Shown here one piece after another: positions 51,961 through 64,000 of a stretch of 64,000 nt of DNA (position 1 is its first letter; every line of letters begins with the position of its first letter). The notes below the pieces were generated by a model. The model saw nothing but the letters and a program-made list of their open reading frames with translations, was not told where the DNA came from and ran no database searches. Position numbers and translations under genes: made by a program. The stretch lies in assembly GCA_029204225.1 (NCBI GenBank), contig CM055107.1, positions 43,026,007 to 43,090,006 on the forward strand, read 5' to 3'. The DNA is from Diphasiastrum complanatum (Eukaryota; Streptophyta; Lycopodiopsida; Lycopodiales; Lycopodiaceae).

Positions 51961-53827
51961 TCAATAGTAATGACCTTCCAACAAGTGGTTATCAATCATG
52001 ATTATGAGCCTCTTCCTATACTTATAGATGTGATTGCCATTGACTATTTTTGATAATATCACCCATTTCTCTTCATGAGGTTTTTGTTAGTTCAACCTTG
52101 CTATAAATTGCATCTCAACTAAAAGCAAAGAATAAAGGACCATTAACATGGACATGAGGTCGTTAGCTATGATCAAAGTTAAGTATCAAGAGAGAGACCT
52201 ACAAAGCAAACCAATTGATGTATTCTATCTAATGCTATCAAACATTTTTTGAGATTATGGAGGATTACATCCTCATGTTGATTCCTATAGTAATACTTAG
52301 TCAATGTCCAATATTATGAATAGTATAAAAAATAGTCCCTGTTTAATGAAGCCGATATTATTAGAAAAATCATTGTAGAAAGTATTGGGCCATACATTTG
52401 CCAAACCAATGATAGGATGTGTTGAGCATATTATGACATAATCTCTAAGATTCTGTTTTTGACTATGATAACAAACATCATTTCCTTGTAAGGTTTCATT
52501 ATATTGTGATTCAGTTCCTAAATGATTTAGACCATTTCAAACCTCAATGAATATGACTTCTGCTCTTTTGCATCAAGCTAGGTCAATTGTGAACATTCAT
52601 AGTTGTTGTTCCTTGCTTTATTAAGCCAAATGCATCATGATAGGAGGAGGACAGACATCGTGATTTTGATGTGGGAGCTTGAATGATACTTTGTACCCAA
52701 ATTCTATTGATAGGAGGAGGACAAGCATCATAATTTTACATTTGGAGAAACAATAGCAAATTTCCATCTAGATTTTGTTGGTAATTGATTCATTGCTAGT
52801 CTTTTATTCATTGGCATTCAAATTGTTGCCATGCTTATTCATTATGATTAACCTTTTTATGCAGACTTGAAGGATTGAGAATTGTAATTTTATTTCGAAG
52901 AAAAATGCTTGCAATCATGTGTAGAAATCCATGATAGGCAATGATGGAAATGTGGGGTGGGGGCCGGGGGGGAGTGGTGCATGAGAGGCCTCAGTTATGA
53001 ATATTGCAATGTTGTATCCAAGACTAGTGTGTGAAGATTCCACTAACATTGTGTCATAACTAGATCCTCCCCAACGTTCTATTACATGACAGGCTTTGAC
53101 ATAGGACATAAGAGCAAAAGCTACTTACCTTGATTTATAGAGATTGGATATTGATAAGGTCAACTTTTAATTCAACTACAAGTGAATTTTAGTCAAGATC
53201 AACAAGTTGGGATAGAACTTTACTATTTTGAACATGCATAAATTTTGCGCTTGTATTGAACTTATAGACTTCTAAAATTCTCTCACTTGTATAGAGGAGA
53301 ACAAAATTATAGAAGCTAATTTTTAACATGTACCAATGATATTTTCTTGGTTGATTTCTCTAGTTGGATTTAACTTTTGGAAACAGACGGCTTGTAGGAT
53401 GCAAAAAAGTGAACTTCAGCATTCTTGGACTATACTTAAATAGATCATTGCCTTGGAAGTGATTATGGTTTTGTCCCAAATTGGAAGAGTTTTTATTTTA
53501 CTCTCCTTAGTAGTGGAGTGAGCTAGAAACATTCGAATCGTATTTTTCTATCACAACTCCTTTAAGCTCTTTTTTTGTGTCAAGGACACCCCTAAACAAA
53601 GACATGAATTGATCCATTTCAATAATAATTTGTTGCTTCACAAATCTCATGTCATAGAGCAAGTCAAACCCATCTTTTATCCATCAACAAACTCGAACCT
53701 ACCTTTCTGTCTCTCCCTCTTCAAAGAATTCTCGACATGAATAAAGTCTTTATTTTCAGTCTCATCATATTACATGGTACTCTCCTTCTTTACTAAATCT
53801 TCACCAATTTGTAAATGTGACTCGCTT
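51961..53827. other. unassigned AT-rich sequence
   Basis: No coding frame is supported. A direct repeat GATAGGAGGAGGACA occurs at 52640 and 52709. The small minus-strand frame at 52915-53109 has no motif. Confidence 0.4.
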
Positions 53828-55180
53828 TTAAACAATATTAACATATATTAAAAAACAAATAAGAACAACCCTAACTTCAGTAGTTTCCTTCGTGTTAGGG
53901 CCTATTTTGACGGGGGGTTGGTCCAGCCAAAACGTCCTAAAAGGGTCAAGGGGCCCCACCTCTAATGGCGGTTCGGCCCTACGTGAGCAACAGAGGATTT
54001 GCCACTTCCAACCCTGATGGCCTTCTCTATTGCCCCGTGCTCCCCAACCGATGAGAGTTTTCCAGGATCTCAGAGATACGGTTGCAAGGAGGGGTGTTGT
54101 CACATTTGGTGCAATGATTCACTAGCTTTCTAGAGTTATAGTTCCGTAAAACTTCTGATCGCTAATTCGCATTAGGATCTTGCTAATGTCTCTTTCCCCA
54201 TTGAATTCGGCTTACAATTAGTAAAAATCTTCCATGGGCTTGAAACCGATTTATTGCCTATGATGTGCTCGTGGGGTGCAAGTTATACGCACCGCATTGT
54301 TTGATAATTTTCGCCAATTGTCGGGTCTAGGTATTTCACTAGACAGTACCGACGACGGGTGTGACTAGTGTGATGCTTAACCAAGGCGGTGTATTTCAAC
54401 CGCAGATGGTGGACGGCCCACTCTGGTGTTTCACAGAGGTCGGGTCCAATTGATATGCTTCATAAATGACGAACAAACGATTCCAACTTGACGATTTCCA
54501 CAACTTATCAATCATGCCGTATGTCAACTAGTTTATAGACCGACCAACAACCACATGCAGTTACTATGAAAAAACCCAGGCTCCACTACTAGCAATGTAT
54601 GATCTACTAGTAGAACATAACGAAAAACAATTCCATTGTCACTCTAGTTCAAATCATTCAAAAATAGCAATTATGGCATAAATACTGATACCCTAGATGA
54701 CGCATGGTGTAAAAGGAAAACCTCAATAGGTACTTACCCTATCCGGCCAAAGTCACAACCGATTTCATCATGTCAAAACAATAGCAAGTACGGAATCTTT
54801 GGAGTGCCTACTTCCTGAAACACTTCACACCGGCATACTACAACTTTGGTTCTAAAATTTTTAGTACGATTCACTACAATGCACAATGGACCCATAGTCT
54901 ATGATAGTGTGTTCACTAGTTAGATAATTTGAGTACCGAACTCAAACAAACAAAATTTCAATTTCAAGCAAATGATTATGAGTCCATACTAACAAAAAAC
55001 CAATAAATACGAGGTCAAAGATTTAAACCGTCATATCTCAATGTCCATGTAGGTAGCCGGATGCCGGGGATACTCTAGTCATGAATGCCTCAAAGTCCCA
55101 ATCAATTTTCCTTTGTTGCTTATCATTTGCTTTTCCACAATAGGTTGCCACATGAGATCAATAAAAACCGTCAAGTCGTA
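53828..55180. other. unassigned; possible old LTR or intergenic
   Basis: A short minus-strand open frame (54103-53828) is Trp- and Arg-rich without known motifs and contains a GC-rich core at 53910-54060. 54180-54960 has no recognisable feature. Confidence 0.35.
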
Positions 55181-55189
55181 GACCTGGGG

Positions 55190-55830
55190 GGTTGCTGTAG
55201 ATAGACAACAAGGATTTAAAACCACAGAGAGAGCCACACAAAAACCTGAGGTAGGCAGCTGCAAAAGGGCCTGTAGGCCGCATGTAGGTCTGGTTTTTGG
55301 CTATAGACAGAGGACACAGACCATAAATAATCGAAATGATCTGATACCGCAAAAATTGATGTAGACAGGCCGCAGACAGGCTTTCTAGTCCGCAAACAGC
55401 TAGTATGCGACTGTGGGCAGCGATCAGAGGCCGCAAAATGCTGATTTTCGACTATGAATGTGATGGAACTTCTGTGGCAGGCCGCAGGGTCCAGCAAAAT
55501 GGGCAAACAGTCCTCAGAAAGAAGTGGGCAGGCTATGGGGACTGCAAATAGGCTTTGAACAGGCCATAGATAGAGCTAGTAGGTCGCACTCAGGCTATTT
55601 TTGGCCGCAGACAGAGCTCTAGCTCGTTAGAAAGTCTGATACAGACTTAAAAATGTGGAAACAACCCATAGACAGGTGGCAAATGAGTAGGCAGGTCGTA
55701 GGCAGAGCTCTGAGCCCATGGAAAAACGATGGGGCAGGCCGCAAACCACTGATTCTGGCTGCACACCTCTGCAAACAGCCCTCAACAAGCTGTAATCACC
55801 CTGTTTTTGGCTGTAGGTGGGGTTTGGAGT
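55190..55830. repeat. second degenerate GGCCGCARACAG-rich tract
   Basis: It has many copies of GGCCGCAnA, AGACAGGC, GGCAGGTCG and TTTTTGGCTGTAG/TTTTTGGCTATAG words, with spacing of roughly 30-60 bp and no strict period. It resembles the tract at 30400-30960. The open frames on the minus strand here are artefacts. Confidence 0.45.
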
Positions 55831-57780
55831 TAGCTGTCTGATTGGTAGATCGCTTGCCGGTTTGATCCATCGTTGCTTTGATCCAATGTACTCTGCTCAG
55901 TGTCTCAAAAATCTTTGCCCTTGTCTGTAGGAGTGCACCCAGACCTCCTTATGAATAATGAATAACTGACAGTCAGTTGTGTGCTTATGGCGAACAGAAA
56001 TATTCATGGAATTTGCCTACTGAAATGTGATTGGCTTTAGCCATAGAGATATGTTTGTGTTATACCACTCAGAAACTAGTTAGGAGAGATAAATAATGAG
56101 CTGCAAGAATTTTGGACGATATGGGAGAACAAGAAATGCCAAAGGAAAATAGATAGGAGTGGTGGGGATATTTTGGAGTGCCTCAAAATCAATGCGGGTA
56201 AGAAGCCAGCTCCTCGAGTACCATTTATTAGATGTATGCCATCAACACAAGTGAGAGCCCTTTGAAGAGTGCACTTAGGAGAGAAGGCTACATACCTTTA
56301 AAAGGATCATTTATATTGTCTACTCATGTTAAGTTCGAAGATGCACCACTTTGCAAGGATTACCTTGTCAGTATTTTTTATATTTTGGCTCTTGCAAATG
56401 CATTTTGTTTGATGTTATTTCAACACCTTCCATGCATAGTTAATATGGTGATACCATGTTTGTTTTTACTATGTATATGTTAATACCAGTCAATGTTATT
56501 TGTGTGGGATGAATGAGCATGCTATCATAAAAATGAGTTTGAAAGACTACTTATTTAACTCACACACTATGTGTAAGTGTAATGACGATGTTTTTTTTAA
56601 AGCATTGATTGAAGATAAGAGAAAAATTGGAGATGTTATGACAAAAAGAGCAAAATATGGGAAAAGTTCCTTGGTACCCATTGGCTCGAGCTCTGTTAGG
56701 AAGTCTTATCTATGTGGCAAACAATACTCAAATTTGTCTTCTAGTTTATCTAGCTTGTGTTTTGTCCTGCAATTTCAATTAAAAATGTTTACTCAAATAT
56801 ATGTCTTGGTAATAAGATGTAGGAGGAGTATGAAAATGAAATACCTTCCAAAGTAGGTGGGCAGCTTGAAATGGCTCCAAAGGAGAAAGAATTCAAAAAA
56901 CTAGAAGTGAAGTTCAACAAAGATTGCCCCAAAGACTAGGAAAGGCACATTATTGTGGTATGGTGCTTTTTTATTGCTAGTTTCATGGATTGTCAAATAT
57001 GAAACATCACCTTGGAATAAATCATGTGAATCTAAATAGTATTTTTTTTTTTGCCAAATCATTTCAAATCCTATCTATTTAGTGTGAATCCAATGCAATT
57101 TGAAAGACTCCTCTTGAGGGTGAACAAGATTTTGACAATGAAAAGTTATGTGCAATCTCTAGCATTGCCTCTTTGGTTGCATCGGAAGTATGGTAGCTTA
57201 ATATATTTGCTGGAAAGATTTCATAAGAAAGGCTATGGGACTTGAACATAAGGGAGACAAATGTGTTTTGAAGTGGTTGGCCAAAGAAGTTTATATGGAT
57301 CAACTTGTTTTGAAAGGTACTATCGTCAATGTAAGTTTGTATTATTTAATTGTTATTGTATATTTTGAACAAATGTAATATGATTTGGACATTTGTGTGG
57401 GTGCTCATTCTAGGCTGAAAGATGTTGGAGGTGGTCAAAACTATGTTTGTAGGAGGTGGTCGAAACTATTGATTTCTATTTTAGCCCAAAATGAGAAGCT
57501 CACAAAAATGATTTGTCTGTGAAAATTCACGCTAAGATGGTGGCAAGTTTTCCTCTATAAAAGCAACCAGACATGACTCGTGTGGCAAGCCGGTTGGTTG
57601 GCTTTCATGTTGTTTTTGGTCAACATGTTTGTGTTGTGAATTTTGCTCTCGGTTATAATCCATTGTTGTAATTCTCATGTTTGTGTTGTTGATTTGGCTA
57701 ATAGTTATACTCCATTGGAATAGTCTTGATATGTGTTTGCCTTTGTATTTCATAGATATCTATATCATTTGAAAGAATTG
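55831..57780 (+). other. unassigned, with possible exon-like pieces
   Basis: Short plus-strand open frames at 56232-56483, 56500-56856 and 57051-57245 (for example MYAINTSESPLKSALRREGY and DYLFNSHTMCKCNDDVFFKA) lie in order on one strand and might be remains of a spliced host or transposase gene. No family is recognised, and splice junctions could not be made to agree. Confidence 0.3.
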
Positions 57781-57789
57781 GGATACATG

Positions 57790-58305
57790 TCACAATTTCC
57801 TCCAACATGTCAGAGATGGACCCACAGAGATGGCAATTCACCTTCTATGTATCTTGAATACATGTCAACTTATATGGGCAATCTTTGATATGGTTTGATT
57901 TGACCAATAAAACTCTCTTTTGACCAAGTCCAGAGTCTTGTGTATATCGAGATGTCCTGCACAGGGTATGTCATGACATTCAAACAAAATTTTGCGTTTG
58001 AGCTCCTCATCCCCAGGTACACAAAGTTTCTCATTCCGAAATTACAATCCATCTCAAATGGTAAACTGTACCATAATCTTCTTATCTTTCTTTGTTAGTT
58101 GAGTAACTTGTCGACTCAACACTATCCACATTTCTTCTGGTTTGAACAATGTTCCAAGTATGACCAAAATGGGAATTTGTTTCATATTTTTCTCTCTTAA
58201 CAAAAGATATAGATCCGTGGAAATCTGGGTGAATGACAACTCACCTGCAACTTGATTAGAGCTATCTCTTATGTAACGGATTTCATGATCGAATTCTTTC
58301 CTCAA
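57790..58305 (-). pseudogene. gypsy element 2, end of RNase H and integrase zinc-binding region
   Basis: The minus strand reads FDHEIRYIRDSSNQVAGELS near 58300-58240, matching the gypsy RNase H end (I.YI.G..N..ADALS) with a Gly/Glu change in ADALS. It is followed by a spacer and, in alternating frames, by ECHDIPCAGHL-IHKTLDLVK and FYW-NQTISKI (about 57990-57880), the H-H part of the integrase HHCC finger. The Cys pair would be near 57800. Shifts and stops are frequent, so it cannot produce an integrase. The reverse transcriptase core is absent between this and 58356. Confidence 0.7.
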
Positions 58306-58355
58306 CTACAAGGTCATCCATCTTGGGTAACAGATATTTATTCTTGACAATCACC

Positions 58356-58637
58356 TTATTCGGCCCTTGTAATCCACACACATCCAAAAACCTCCATCTT
58401 TCTTCGCTTTCCCCATGGTGATTTACTAGGTTGTATATGTCTCATCCTCAGATAATCTTCTATTTGATTTGAAATCTCTATCTCTTCTCTCTGAGAAAAC
58501 CTAAAAGGTTGTCTAGAGACAGGTTGACTTCTTGGAATTAACTCAATTTTGTGGTCTACTGACCTAGATGGTGGTAAACCATGAGGTAATTCAGATGGAA
58601 AAGCAACTTTGAATTCATTTATGATATGTTCTTTCAT
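58356..58637 (-). pseudogene. gypsy element 2, N-terminal reverse transcriptase
   Basis: The frame of 93 codons has HGLPPSRSVDHKIELIPRSQ, PVSRQPFRFSQREEIEISNQ and IEDYLRMRHIQPSKSPWG. This is the classical start of Ty3/gypsy reverse transcriptase (LPP.R..DH.IEL.PG..P and G.I.PS.SPWG). Soon after, the catalytic region is lost: the frame shifts at the expected VKKKDGS.R.C.DYRALN motif (MEVFGCVWITRAE), and the YLDD part is missing. It follows the protease with no gap. Confidence 0.85.
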
Positions 58638-59101
58638 TACTCGTCCAATGCTTCCACTTCATGAACTGTAGAAATCTTATCCGACGATCGTACAAAATTA
58701 CTGTCAAATAAAATAACTACCTTATCATCCTCCTTGAAAGTGAGAACATGCTTCTCAAAATCAATTATCAGAGAAGGCGATTTACTAAATAACCATTCAA
58801 ATCCCAAAATTAAATCAGTACGAGCTAGGTCTAAAACATGAAAATCAACTAATTCTCTATGTCTCTGTATCATTACTAGGAAATTCGGGACTTTTACGAT
58901 CCAAGTCTCCAACTTTGCTCCTGAAGCTAGATAAACTTTGTATCTATGATTGTTGGCTTCAGTTTCAAGTTGAGTTTCTGCACAAGATGCGAATAAAATT
59001 ATGAGTAGAACCTTGTCCAATAGAATACTCACTTCTCCAGTTAAACAAAAAAGTTCATTAGGCAAGAAAGAAGTCGTCACTGAAAGAACATGTACACTCA
59101 C
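58637..59101 (-). pseudogene. gypsy element 2, protease region
   Basis: A 154-codon piece covers the aspartic protease of a gypsy polyprotein. The expected active site (I.L.DSGAS..F) appears as KVLLIILFASCAETQ, so the Asp and Gly are lost. The later landmarks are better kept: FHVLDLARTDLILGFEWLFS (V.LG.D.ILG.DWL) and the LTFKEDDKVVIL strand. It overlaps the gag end by about 40 bp in another frame and is followed by reverse transcriptase. Confidence 0.75.
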
Positions 59102-60060
59102 AATCTGTCAGGTTAATTGCCAAAGTCTTACCATTACCCCCTAGGATCTCAATCATGTGTGCCAACAATTTCTTCCTTTCTCGACAAAACTTCATCATAT
59201 GTCCAGGATTTTTACAAACAAAACATAAGTTCTCTTTTTTACCCTTTTTCCGGGACATAGATTTCTTGAATTTCTTTCTCTTCGGTTTCCTGGGTTCCGA
59301 TGCTGCTTGATCCAATTCGTCAAAATATTTTGCTTGATCTATACTGCGCTTCTTCCTCTTCTTGGTTTTTAAGACGGTTGAAATTTGCGCAAATTGCTTC
59401 CTAGATGCGACCACTATGGAATCATATGCTTTCAAAATTCGAAATGCATCCTTGAGGCTTTGAAGCACATTTCGCCTGCATTCGTTTTGTTAGTTGGCAG
59501 ACAAACCCACAAACTGCCAAGAGCTAACTTTGCATCAAATGATGGTACCCTATTCCAAAGGTCCATGAATTCTTGGATATAAGAGTCTAAGCTCTTAGTA
59601 CCCATTTTGTATTTCACAAATTTCAGGTAGTAGTCAACGTCATCTGCTATCACGAAAGCTTTTTTAAAGACTTCCACAAAAGCATCCTAGATAGTAGGCT
59701 TCACCAGTAAAATCTCGCCACCACAATGACGCTTTGCCATGTAAGAACATCACGACACTTTCTTCTCATTTGGAACTCCATGCAGGCTGAAGTAACTGCT
59801 CCACTTAACGAGCCAATCTTCCAAGACTTTCAGTTTCTTCTCCTTCTTCTCTCCCTAGTACGTCTCCGGTTGAAAATGGAGATTGGATGAAGACAACAAT
59901 TTGATCTGGTTCAGAAGAACTTTCATTTGCTGATCTCTCATATTATTTCGATTATTCATATCATTGAGTGACGTACTCAATTGCTAGCAAATCACCATAT
60001 ATGATGGTGCACCTGGAGCATTTGCAGCTTGTTTGGCCATCTCAATTTATCTATTTCTAA
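59058..60060 (-). pseudogene. gypsy element 2, gag
   Basis: Two overlapping minus-strand pieces represent the capsid and nucleocapsid. 59677-59432 reads VDYYLKFVKYKMGTKSLDSY, IQEFMDLWNRV, similar to the retrotransposon gag domain. 59468-59058 has a Lys/Arg-rich linker (TKKRKKRSIDQ, KPKRKKFKKSMSRKKGKKE) and one CCHC knuckle (CFVCKNPGHMMKFC). Upstream sequence (59700-60060) continues the gag N-terminus in broken frames. A shift near 59450 breaks the gene. Confidence 0.8.
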
Positions 60061-60885
60061 ATATTACGAAATTTAGCTAATAGTTGATTAACTATTAGTG
60101 AAGTACAATTGATCAAATCTGACTGAAATTGACTCTAGTATGGTCAATTTACTAATTTTAGTACATTTCATAGATAATTAAAAAAATTGAAGAATATTGA
60201 AAAAAAAAAATTTAAAAATTTACATAATTTGAAAATTTGTCAAAAACATTGCCAGTATTTAGACAATCGAAATTGAAAAAAATGCTTCACTGTTCGATTT
60301 TTAATCTTACTAGATTAATGTCTATCAGACATGCAAGACATGTGACATTAATTGCTTCTTTTTTCTTTACAAATTTTACGTAAATTCTAGTTTTACGGAG
60401 ATTGTCAACCAAAATTACTAATTTGTGTCCTAAACATTAGAGCACATGCTATAACCACTCAAAACAAATGTGCATCTCTCATGCATGTCAAAATCACTCT
60501 GATGAAAAGCACCACCACTCCAAGTTTTTCGATCTTCGTAAGCTTATACACCCTATTGAAGCCAGTTTCAAAGTGACCTCTAATTCTAGCCCAGGTTTGC
60601 TCAGAGGGGCAACGAGAGGGTTCGAATTCATACGAATAATAGTGTCAAAAGTCACGAGAGTCTCAAGAGAGAGATTTTTATGTAGGGCGGCCATTTTGCA
60701 AACTTGTATTTTTTTTCAATCAGATGTGTCATCATGATCCAAAGATCAATGGGTATAGGAGCAAGGAAATTGACAGATGAAAGACTCTAGAGTTTATAGG
60801 ACATGAGAGCAAATTTGAACTCAATGATTCTACTAGGAACGAAAGGGACTTGATAGCTTTTAGATTGACAGAACTTGTAGGTGGA
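60061..60885. other. unassigned AT-rich stretch
   Basis: 60090-60440 is very AT-rich with poly-A runs. Open frames at 60468-60737 on either strand overlap and lack motifs. Confidence 0.35.
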
Positions 60886-61292
60886 CTAGTCACCAATGTC
60901 GCAGATTTCTTGAGAAAAAATCTCTAGATGGAAAGCACTAGCCTCATCAAGGTCATCAACAAAGACAAGAGTGTGTGGTGATAAAGGGGCATCAAGGACG
61001 GGTGAGGAAGGTTCAACAGGAGTATTATCGTTTTCTTTTTCCATGCACATAAAAACTTTTCTAATGTGCATATTGAAAAATCTATCATCTTTTTCAAATT
61101 ATTGACAAAATCATTCGGACCGTCAAAAAGATTCTCTACCAAACTCAAGGTATCATTCTTTTTAACAAACTCTAAATAGATTTTGGCCCAGTCTATAGTC
61201 TCAAGAAGATCAATGAAGCACAAAACTTTATCTTCCGGTACATCAGAAGAACAAGTAGCCCTATCAGTGTTAATAATAAAAGTATGCATCAT
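60886..61292 (-). pseudogene. broken acidic protein fragment, unrecognised
   Basis: Two minus-strand frames overlap: 61292 to about 61080 (MMHTFIINTDRATCSSDVPE, LETIDWAKIYLEFVKKNDTL) and 61071-60886 (MCMEKENDNTPVEPSSPVLD, VFVDDLDEASAFHLEIFSQE). A one-base shift near 61075 would join them into an acidic protein of about 135 codons with a Pro/Ser linker. The family is unknown. It may be the tail of an old retroelement ORF. Confidence 0.3.
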
Positions 61293-61401
61293 TACAACCT
61301 TTTTCGTACAACAAATAAGCGTCTGTATAAAATGGTTTGGTGGAGGAAGGGGCTCCCCATAACCTAAAGAAGCAGCGTCTTGAAACCATCATGTGAACTT
61401 A

Positions 61402-61798
<397 letters not shown>

Positions 61799-62180
61799 AC
61801 AAAATTTCACCTAGTTCATCTTGACAAAGCAAGATTAAAACCTTTTGAAGCCTTATTCATATTCCAACAAGGTAAAATATAATTGAAAAGTAAAATACCG
61901 TACTAAAAAAGCACCATAAAGCATAACCACTTTCAAGACGTCTAGCTGATACCTGCCACCATCCCACAACACAAAACCACACGAGTTAGTATAGTGGAGA
62001 AGACATGTGTCATAGTTGAGAGCACCAATTGTTATCCATGTCAGAAAAAAGCTATACCACTTAACAACATGAACAACATTTAAAATCATAGTCATGTCTT
62101 CTCAAACAGACGAAAGTTTTATTAGCGATAGGCCAAGCCCTAACATTACTGTATCAGGGCTTTTTACTAAGTGCTAGTTA
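61799..62180. other. unassigned sequence
   Basis: No feature is supported. The minus-strand open frame at 61853-62095 has no motif. Confidence 0.35.
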
Positions 62181-63333
62181 AATAAAGCAGAGAGGCTAAA
62201 AGCTAGTGGCCTATTACATCCTTTAGATATTCCTACCGGAAAGTGGGAAAGTATATCTATGGATTTTGTGGTTGGGCTTCCATTTACAAGGAAGGGCCAT
62301 GATTCAGTTTGGGTAATTGTTGACAGACTTACGAAGTTTGCTCAATTTATCCCAACGAAAACTATTGTTAAAGCTTCAGAACTAGCTCAACTGTTTGTTG
62401 AGAAGCTTTTTTGACTATACGGGCTGCCTTGCGATATTATCAGTGACCGTGACCCAAAATTCACTTGTAATTTTTGGCAAGCAGTATTTGAAAAGTTGGA
62501 AACAACTTTAAGTATGAATTCTACAGATCATTCGGAATTAGACAGTCAAATGGAAAGGACCAATCAGACGATGGAGGATATGCTTCGAGCATATGTGGGC
62601 CATGGCATTCTGATTGGAAACAGTACCTTCCACTGGTGGAATTTGCATATAGTAGTGCAAAACATTCAGTTACCGGATTTAGCCCTTTCATGCTTATGTA
62701 TGGTTATCAACCTTGATCACCGATTAGTGTTGGCATGAAAAACCTTAGGCTGCAAGCTGTAGGTGATTTCCTTACGGATATGCAAGAAATGTTACAGCTG
62801 GCTAAAGATAGCATAAAAAGTGCCAAGGACAGGGCAAGGCACTATGCTGATCTATCTCAAGAGCACAAGGTATTCTTGGTCAACGACTGGGTGTTTTTGG
62901 GAGTTCCTAGCCACTCTAGGAGCTTGAAAACTATTAAGTGTGCAAAGTTGGCGCCTAGGTATTGCGGTCATTTTAAGGTTATCCAAGTGATAAAGAAGGT
63001 CACATACAAACTAGACCTTCCAGCTAACGTTGGATTTCATCTTGTTTTCTACGTTAGTAAGTTGAAACCCTCGTTGGGGGTTGGGGAGACCTTGGTCCTT
63101 GTGGAAGATCTAGTGGAACTTCTTCATGATGAGTCTGTGAGTAGACCACCTGAACCCAAGGTGATTGCTAGTAGTCGGCAGAGGACTCTACGGAGTAGAG
63201 TGCTTTGGGAATTTTTAGTCGGGTGGAGAGGCAAATCGGAAGAGGAGGATACCTGGGAAAAGGAGGCTTATTTCCAGAAGATCTTTCCAAATTTTTCTCT
63301 ACAAGAAAAAATTTAAGTTTAGGGGGAAGGAAT
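62181..63333 (+). pseudogene. chromovirus (gypsy element 3) integrase with chromodomain
   Basis: It starts abruptly in integrase. WESISMDFVVGLPFTRKGHD carries the first Asp, and DRLTKFAQFIPTKT follows. After a TGA (near 62412) come LYGLPCDIISDRDPKF (second Asp) and SQMERTNQTMEDMLRAY (Glu). A shift near 62610 separates WKQYLPLVEFAYSSAKHS. From 62735 an open piece of 193 codons has AKDRARHYADLSQEHKVFLV, the GPY/F-like KLAPRYCGHFKVIQVI, FHLVFYVSKLKPSLG, and a C-terminal chromodomain (TLRSRVLWEFLVGWRGKSEE, DTWEKEAYFQK). The stop at 63316 is followed by the polypurine tract. Confidence 0.88.
63317..63333 (+). other. polypurine tract of gypsy element 3
   Basis: AGTTTAGGGGGAAGGAA lies just after the polyprotein stop and just before the LTR start TGTTACATACC. 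Confidence 0.8.
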
Positions 63334-64000
63334 GTTACATACCTGTGTTGCCATTTAGTGTTGGGGGCTAAATGACAACTTACCCTTGGATAAGGATTAC
63401 CCTTAGGATTAAGGGTATGTGCCTTTGGATAAGGGCAGACAAGTGACTATATATGGTCGAAGGTATGAAGTCACGTGACCCTTGAATTAGGGGTACCCTT
63501 AGGATTAAGGCTAGGTGTCTTAGATTAAGGTACTAGTGTCCTTGGTTAAGGGCAGGAGGTGTCTATGCCTTGGATGGAGTATGGAGCCTAGAGAGGTGTT
63601 AGAAAGTCATTGAATGACTGTTTTTCTAAACCTTGGGCCTCAACCTTGAAACATATCACTTTAATGGTCTAGGACCAAAGTATACACACACAACTTGGGC
63701 ATTGGGACCTAGTAGGAGGGCGCACTTCCAGTGTGTCCAATGAGTTCCCAACTCCCACAAGAAAGGCATTCAAAGAGTCATAGGTTATGGAAGGAGTCTC
63801 TTGACCTTCCATAAGCCTATGGAGGTTCTTTAACTCCCCTAGGCTTCTCTCTCTTTCATTGGATGGGCATGGAACTCCATAGTGCACTAGAGAGGTCCAT
63901 GGGCCACCTACATGAGGGTAGTAGGGTGCCCATTGGGAGGAGTATAAGGGAAGCTCCCTAAGATCCTGCTTACAAGATAACACACAATGGAAAACACACT
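63334..64000 (+). repeat. 3' LTR of gypsy element 3, running off the window
   Basis: It starts TGTTACATACCTGTG. Within 63380-63560 a word of the form CCCTTRGATTAAGG is repeated at least six times in slightly different forms. The end of the LTR is not reached in the window. Confidence 0.65.

Larger units (their letters stand above)
57800..60060 (-). mobile_element. gypsy element 2, truncated
   Basis: Minus-strand order: gag (60060-59058), protease (59101-58637), start of reverse transcriptase (58637-58356), a large deletion, end of RNase H (58305-58200) and the integrase zinc region (58052-57790). No LTRs were recognised. It is the same lineage as remnant 4 at 50950-51960. Confidence 0.75.

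Overview
The window looks like nuclear DNA of a land plant with a large, transposon-filled genome. Signs are spliced genes with GT..AG introns and TATA boxes, a long PLS-class pentatricopeptide repeat (PPR) gene, an OSB-like organelle-targeted gene, and many Ty1/copia and Ty3/gypsy retrotransposons whose primer-binding sites match the plant initiator tRNA-Met or the Athila/Tat type. The very homogeneous PPR array resembles those of seed-free plants (ferns, lycophytes, mosses) and conifers. A fern-like genome is my inference, not a demonstrated fact.

Layout. 0-5.9 kb and 11.1-13.1 kb formed one block before a copia element (5898-11088, 5-bp target duplication CAAAT) split it. The block holds three decayed, unrecognised protein genes (A, 880-1595 +; B, 3378-4588 -; C, 11540-13114 +) and ten copies of an approximately 70-bp unit whose ends carry a 19-base motif in convergent orientation. 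Two units sit between the TATA box and the ATG of gene B, and two more in the same place in gene C. Gene B opens with a histone H3-tail look-alike. 13.1-16.2 kb is a deleted Athila/Tat-like gypsy element. 16.2-18.5 kb is mostly unassigned. 18.5-22.2 kb holds a truncated copia element fused head-on to another copia fragment. 22.5-29.5 kb is a copia element carrying a 1.6-kb internal inversion and a nested foldback element. 30-32 kb has a GC-rich TIR element and degenerate repeats. 32.2-33.1 kb is another copia 3' end.

Gene island. At 33.8-38.6 kb lies the only stretch of intact genes: a five-exon OSB-like gene with two PDF motifs, followed 130 bp later by a 997-codon PPR gene whose E/DYW tail is frameshifted. 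At 42.8-45.0 kb is a spliced but decayed gene whose parts match a permuted (motif IV before motif I) DNA amino-methyltransferase. A copia element (45.1-49.9 kb) follows it directly.

50-64 kb is old material: two diverged copies of one gypsy lineage on the minus strand, a chromovirus 3' end with LTR on the plus strand, a (CT)n tract inside a large inverted repeat, and long stretches in which I see nothing. All reading frames of the elements are broken, and most in-frame stops I inspected look like C-to-T (or complementary G-to-A) changes of Gln, Arg or Trp codons. No element here appears autonomous. The OSB-like and PPR products, if made, would act on organelle DNA and RNA respectively.
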